64,000 bases of DNA, taken from NCBI GenBank assembly GCA_007644065.1, contig VJWN01000007.1:1178001-1242000 (forward strand). The letters run 5' to 3'. This DNA is from Margaritispora aquatica (taxonomy: Eukaryota > Ascomycota > Leotiomycetes > Helotiales > Discinellaceae). Shown here in pieces: positions 58,842 to 64,000 of the stretch; positions within the stretch are counted from its first letter, which is position 1; every line of letters starts with the position of its first letter. Made by a program: the position numbers and the translations under genes. The notes below the pieces were generated by a model. It worked only from the letters and a program-made list of their open reading frames with translations. It had not been told where the DNA came from and ran no database searches.

Positions 58842-60028
58842 ATGCATTTCTCAGTGGCAGCTTTGTTGTCCGCAAGCGTAATCGTTACAGTTAGTGCTAA
58901 TAACAATGGCTGGCACCGACCTTCGAAACCTACGAAATGGCTTCCGGACTTCGATAATTTGGTAGCTTTTGGAGACAGGTGAGAGGGAATAACATCCTCA
59001 ATGATCATTGACACTAACAGAAACCAGCTTTACTGATGAAAGTCGCCTCGGATACTTCATCAACCACGCAGGAGCCGCACCACCAGCAGGACTACTTCTC
59101 CCACAGAGTACTTCCACTCCTGGAGGAGGAATCACCTGGCCACGATGGGTATCCAACTACACTGGGGCCAAACTGTACAACTATGCCGTGTCAGGCGCTG
59201 TATGCGACAACAACATGATCAATCGATATCTCTCGGCCATCAATGGACCATTCCCAGATGTTGTGTATGAAGTCCAGGCTTTCATTGCAGATACAAAGTT
59301 CATAAACACAACGACAAAAACCAATACCCTCTACACAAATCGCAAGAAGGACAACACGGTTTATTCGATGTGGATTGGCACTAATGATTTGGGAGCTGGA
59401 TCGTTCCTCACGGATAGCAGCTTACACGAGACTACCATCCCGGATTACGTGGAATGTATTTATGATCGATACGATGAGATATACAAGAATGGTGGACGGT
59501 ATTTCGTTCTCATGAACAATGCACCACTGAACTTGTTCCCTCTGTATGCCATGCCAGGCAAAGGTGGACTACCCAGCAGTCACTACTGGACAGACAAGGT
59601 ATTTACCTATCAAAATCTCTTTCTCGAACATATCTACTAACACAAACTAGCCAGCCAATATCTCCGAGCCAAGCAGTAAGATGAAAGAATACAACTCCCT
59701 CGTTAACTCCCTCTTCGACTACAGGACTCCTTATGAGCTTCTGATCGCCAAACGGTACCCTGATGCTTCATTCGCTGTCTTCGATGTTCACTCCCTGATG
59801 ACGGACATGTACAATTCTCCCGAGCAGTACTTCCCGTCACCGGCCAATGTCACGGGACAATATTATTTCTGTCCACCAACGGGAGGATCATGTAAGAGCA
59901 GCTCTTTGGGCTTGGAGCACTTCATGTGGTATGATGAGTTGCATCCAAGTGAGCAGACGGATAAGATTGTTGCAAAGGAATTTGTTAAGGTTGTGGAGGG
60001 GACGAGCAAGTATGCTGCATATTGGTGA
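58842..60028 (+). CDS. CE16-type GDSL acetylesterase, secreted
   Basis: Three exons, 58842-58978, 59028-59598 and 59651-60028, give 361 residues. A signal peptide (HFSVAALLSASVIVTVSA) precedes the SGNH/GDSL core. Block I is VAFGDSFTDESRLGYF with the catalytic Ser, split by intron 1 through the Ser codon. It is followed by GGGITWPRWVSNYTGAKLYN, block II YAVSGAVCDN, block III MWIGTNDLG and block V WYDELHPSEQ carrying the Asp and His. The pattern matches carbohydrate esterase family 16, exo-acting acetylesterases that remove acetyl groups from hemicellulose oligomers. Potential N-glycosylation sites are frequent. Expression is likely carbon-source dependent by family, but no binding site is called here. 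Confidence 0.92.
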
Positions 60029-61107
60029 AGGAATGATGGAAATAGTGGTACTGGATTCGTTAGGGGAAAAAAACATATAGTAATGAGAAGTGTGGAACTC
60101 CCTTGTACTCGACTAAAGTGCTTGGTGGTACAGCATGTCGCTTTTGTTTTTCATTTGCCTGGGTTATTGTCTACATTTATTTCTTGTTCCATGACTTAAC
60201 ATTATATTCACAAGCTGATACACAACATCAATTGAGTTTGACCATCCCATCTACTCAAATCAGTTCTCTTCCAGATCCTCATCTCTTTCATCTATCTCCA
60301 TCCACATCTACACCCACATCTACACCCACATCTACACCCACATCTACACCCACACCCACAAACAAACCCTAAACCCAAACCCTCCTGGGGATTCAGTTCC
60401 ATGTCATGCATAAATAGTCTCTTACGGCGTTGTTCTAGCGAAGTAGCGTGGGCGATCTGATCGGTCCGCTCTGGTTCGGGTCGTCTCGTATGGGCTTAGG
60501 CAGGTTCCATTTGCTTTGCTTTGCCTTGCCTTTCAGCCCGGTCCAGTTGCATGAAATTTTTCTCTGTCCCTCCACCTTTTACAACCCCAAAAATCGAGAT
60601 TATCTCAAGCTATTTCCAGCTATTTCCAGCCCAGCCCAGAGCTGCCGCAACCCTGGACCTCGTTTGCACACTTCTGCCACCCTTGCAATTGTTCTGCATC
60701 AGCGACACCAGCCAGGCACAATATTCAGCACATTCGATCGCTGCATCACACCCTTCCTATACCCTATACTGTCTTTGATATTACGAAACCCACCGAATCA
60801 CCCCCGAAATTCACCTAGGTACTGTACTTAGGTGCTGCTCGAGGTCCTGATACTACGGAGCTGCTGGGAATTATTACTAGATCCGGTAATACAACATCAA
60901 GTCCTGTTATATTGTAGACTACGATACAGACTACAACCTCGGCCTTATCCTCACTAACACTATAGAGTTTGGCCCACTCTACTATTACCGTTACTTGAGG
61001 GCTATTACTCACGTACAACGACTCAAGACCAACATCCCGCCAAAACCATGCTGTCAATGTTCAGCCTATCGTAACTTTCTCCTCCAAGTTCGATCGGAGA
61101 CGCCGCC
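60029..61107. other. intergenic, 1.1 kb, with 12-base tandem repeat
   Basis: 3' flank of the CE16 gene, then a C/T-rich long leader of the SSXT-like gene. A 12-base tandem repeat lies at 60302-60349. The short ORFs at 60448-60831 may be upstream ORFs of the next transcript. Confidence 0.45.
60302..60349. repeat. 12-base tandem repeat, four copies
   Basis: Four perfect copies of CCACATCTACAC, then degenerate CCACACCC units. Confidence 0.9.
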
Positions 61108-61155
61108 ATGTATGCACCTGGGTATGGACCGGTTCCAAATAATATTCCGGGCGGG

Positions 61156-61187
<32 letters not shown>

Positions 61188-63219
61188 AAACCAGAGCCAG
61201 AGCCAGAGCAGCCAGGGTCACTTCATCCCCAATCCCAACGCCAATGTCAATGCCAATGCGAATCCCAATCCTGGTCACAATGGCGCACCATCGCCCTCGC
61301 CTTCACACACACACACGCAACACCAGCAACACCAGCCCCATAATCTTCACCCCCACCAAGTCCAACACCCACCACGACCCAGTCAGCAGCACCAGCACCA
61401 GCAGCAGCCTCAGCACATGATGTTCAACCCACAGCAGCAACAATATGCTCCCGCGCCAGCTGGATCTCCTTATGGTGCTCAAGGTGGGCAGGGTGGACCC
61501 GCTATGGGTGGTGTCGCCGGCGCGATGATGCAGCAGAATAACGGTATGGCGCATATGCCTGCTGCTGGACCACATGGTATGTTGCACACAGGCGCAAGAC
61601 GTTTCTTCTTTCACTTGACAACATGTACCTGCCCTGTCTCTCACTCTGCGGCTCCCGTCTCGCGCCTGGCCAAGGTTGCTCAGCTTGCGCCGTCCCTCTG
61701 CTCGAGATGAGCTGCAAGGCTAGTCTGTCAGCACAAGTTTGAGTACAATGAGCTGCTTGACGACTACACATTCTCATTTGCTACCATTGGCAAATCATCA
61801 CTAACACGTAGCCTTATATACAGCCGCTTCATATCAGACGCCATACTCCGGCTCACCATACATGGGAAATATGCCAGCCTCGAGCACACCCGGTCTGCCT
61901 CCCAATTTCATGCCACCAACCTCGGGTGCGCCGTCATTCCCAATGAACGCGTCGAATATGAATCCTCAACATCAAGCACAGCGTATGCAGCCTCCCCCTC
62001 CATCTTTGACGCCGACACAGGCTGGTGGTCCTAGAGCTGCTCCCTTTGCAGGCGCGCCGCATGCTACTCCACCACACTCAGCTCCATCACAGCAGCAATT
62101 ATCTACCCCACAAGCTTCAAACCAGACACAATCGCAAATACCAAACAATGGCCAGCAAGCACAAGCGAGCACGATACTCACACCGCAAACGCCAAATTTC
62201 CCTCCTGGGGCACAAGGTGGAAATGCAGGATCAAGTATTGCTATGCCATTGAGTCCTGGGTCGGAGTCAAGAGAGAAGGATAGGGTCACAGTCCTGTTGG
62301 ATATAAATAAGTATCTATTGATGGAGGTCATGCGGTTACAGGCTCTGCAAGCAGATCTGAAGAAGGAGGAATCAGCGACGGGAAACTCTCCAGATGCTAC
62401 AGAGAAGGAGAAAGCAGATAGAGAGAAGGAGAAGCTGGAAAAGGCGAAACCAGCTTCGAGAGACTACTTCGAGTATGTTGAGCATTGGGCTCGCCGGGGA
62501 AGTGTTTGCTGACATTGGATAGATGTATGCGACGCTTGCAAGGAAATTTAGCATACCTCGCGGCTATCGCAGATCGATCCCACAAACCATCCTCCCAAAT
62601 ACCTGCACATCCTTCTATAATGACAGCGCCTCCCCTATCACCTCGATCGTCTCAGCCTAACTCGACCACATCCGGTTCACCAAAATCAGACGCGCCGAAG
62701 AAAGATGAACCGGAAGAGTTTAAGATCGAAGGGCTAGATGACGATCATGGAGAGGCTTTGAAGGAACAATATAAGAAACTACAGGCTCTTTTTCCTGGCG
62801 TGGATATCAAAAAAGCAGAACAAGCTGCCGCTACTGCAGCCAGGCTGCAAGCAACCCAACAAGCTACGATGCAGGGAAAGCAGCAAGGTGGGCCGGTGCA
62901 AGCTCAAGCTCAGGGCCAGAATCACAATCCAAATCCGAATCCAAATCAGACTCAGACTCAAACTCAAAGCGGAGGGCCAGTGCAGGGACAGGCTCCAGAC
63001 CCAAATGCAATACATAAACAGCAAAATGATATGATGAGGCAGAGAATGATGCAAGCTCAACAAGCTCAACAGGCTGCGGCTCAACAGCACATGCAGATGG
63101 GCTCCCAACAGGCTATGCAACATATGCAGCATCAGCAACATCAGCAGCAACAACAGCAACAACAGCAACAACAAGGACCAGCGCAAGGACAACAACAACC
63201 CCAAGGTTTCACACGATAA
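61108..63219 (+). CDS. SSXT/SS18-like Gln-rich protein, possible SWI/SNF subunit
   Basis: Three exons, 61108-61576, 61824-62472 and 62523-63219, give 604 residues in phase. The first exon is low complexity: Gln-Asn repeats (NQNQNQ), His/Gln/Pro runs and GGQGG. A conserved island near residues 290-375 reads VTVLLDINKYLLMEVMRLQA, then after a charged linker YFECMRRLQGNLAYLAAIAD. This matches the SSXT (SS18/SNF11/GIF) signature: an N-terminal LLDxNxxL helix and the ECxxxLxxNLxYLAxIAD helix. The C-terminal half is acidic then Gln-rich (poly-Gln at about 575-590). SS18 and yeast Snf11 are SWI/SNF accessory subunits, so chromatin-linked transcription is the likely setting; the insertion between the two helices is longer than usual. 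Confidence 0.82.
61157..61210. repeat. coding CAGAAC/CAGAGC repeat
   Basis: Six-base units encoding Gln-Asn then Gln-Ser inside exon 1 of the SSXT-like gene. Confidence 0.85.
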
Positions 63220-64000
63220 GAGATCCGGTAAAGGGATGGAGGCACTTTGTCTGATATATATATATATATATATAATTGGCGTTCAGCGGGGTCTGGAATA
63301 TAAAAGCCACTCGCAGGAGGTGATACTGATTGGAATGTGTGAGTGTGAAGTAGCACACTTTGGCTTTGGGCTACAGGAGGGAATTTTGGATACGTTGTTG
63401 AAGTATACATTTATGAGCGTTATGGAGCGAATTGGGGAGTGTATCCCTAGTGGTGTGTGGCTAGAAAGAGTACCTACTTACGGCTTGAATGAATGAGAGT
63501 TTGAAGTTTGATATGAAAACTTCTGCGAACTACCTCCGCGGCGTGTTAAAGTTACATATCTCTGAGATATATACGCTAGTGCGTACCAAAAAAAAAAAAA
63601 ACGTCTCTACCCAATGTTCATCTGCTCAGTACAATGCCTAAGGTAGCATCTCGTTTATCAAGTCATTGCATTTACCAAATTATGCCCAGCGGCATGTTGT
63701 ATTTGGTTTCTGCTTTAAGGAACTGGACTGGTCACACAGGATGCAGAAGACCTCACGTCACATTTGATGGATGCTTGGATGATCACGTGTGCTTGGCGTC
63801 GCTTGCGATTCGAGCCTGATGCGAGCATTGCGAGTTAGGTACCTAGTAGTAGTAGATCTCCCGTCTCTAGCTAGGTAGGCTTTGCATTTGCAGTGTTGAA
63901 AGTGAGTTACATCACATCTACATCTGCACTATCTTTTCTCCAATTCGGTATAAGTATCTCTACCCCGTTTATTCGTCTCCATTGTGCAATCTTCTCTTCT
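63220..64000. other. 3' flank and intergenic to window end
   Basis: Holds a TA dinucleotide run and an A-run near 63588-63601. The last 100 bases are CT-rich, perhaps the promoter of a gene beyond the window. Confidence 0.4.
63254..63274. repeat. (AT)n microsatellite
   Basis: About 21 bases of alternating AT soon after the stop codon of the SSXT-like gene. Confidence 0.9.

Noticed and set aside
1..64000. CRISPR arrays, transposons or LTR elements
   Set aside because: No spaced direct repeats, reverse transcriptase, transposase or paired terminal repeats were found; only short tandem repeats are present.

Overview
The window is nuclear DNA of a filamentous ascomycete (Pezizomycotina). Support for this: genes are split by many short GT-AG introns (about 45-110 bases) with CTAAC/CTGAC-like branch points. 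The gene set includes a fungal histidinol-phosphate aminotransferase, an AP-2 sigma subunit, a reticulon, SUN-family and GH16 cell-wall proteins, 2EXR and NLR-type proteins, and NtaA-type flavin monooxygenases. A leotiomycete is my best guess from overall flavour; nothing in the window proves the class.

Layout. 0-2 kb: the 5' part of a hemerythrin-domain gene runs off the left edge, followed by a decayed small ORF with C-to-T type stops. 4.6-14.6 kb: a SUN-family GPI protein, a leucine carboxyl methyltransferase (PPM1/LCMT1), a GH16 glucanase with a long Ser-rich tail, a 2EXR protein and a cysteine-rich single-pass membrane protein. 14.6-17.1 kb is an AT-rich gene desert. 17-24.3 kb: HIS5, a zinc-knuckle protein, AP-2 sigma and a GRE2/DFR-like reductase. 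25-36.4 kb: an ankyrin protein with an apparent frameshift, a salicylate-hydroxylase-like FAD monooxygenase, an AAA ATPase and a large NACHT NLR. 36.7-38.1 kb: an acid-ceramidase/NAAA-like Ntn hydrolase.

38.9-49.5 kb looks like a small catabolic cluster: an NCS1-family permease followed by three diverged paralogues of the NtaA/SnaA/DszA FMN-dependent monooxygenase family. One paralogue is inverted relative to the other two and shares a divergent promoter with the second. The natural reading is uptake and oxidative attack on an unidentified nitrogen- or sulfur-containing compound. No flavin reductase partner is in the window.

50-64 kb: a reticulon, a tRNA gene, a fungal_N-domain NLR-like protein, a CE16/GDSL esterase and a Gln-rich SSXT/SS18-like protein.

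The most unusual object is the tRNA-Arg(ACG) gene at 53118-53243. Its T arm is interrupted, exactly between the T stem and the T loop, by 54 bases with all the marks of a spliceosomal intron (GTAAGC donor, CTAAC branch point, CAG acceptor). It is not at the canonical 37/38 tRNA-intron position. The last intron base rebuilds a minimal B box, and a T9 run lies 21 bases downstream.
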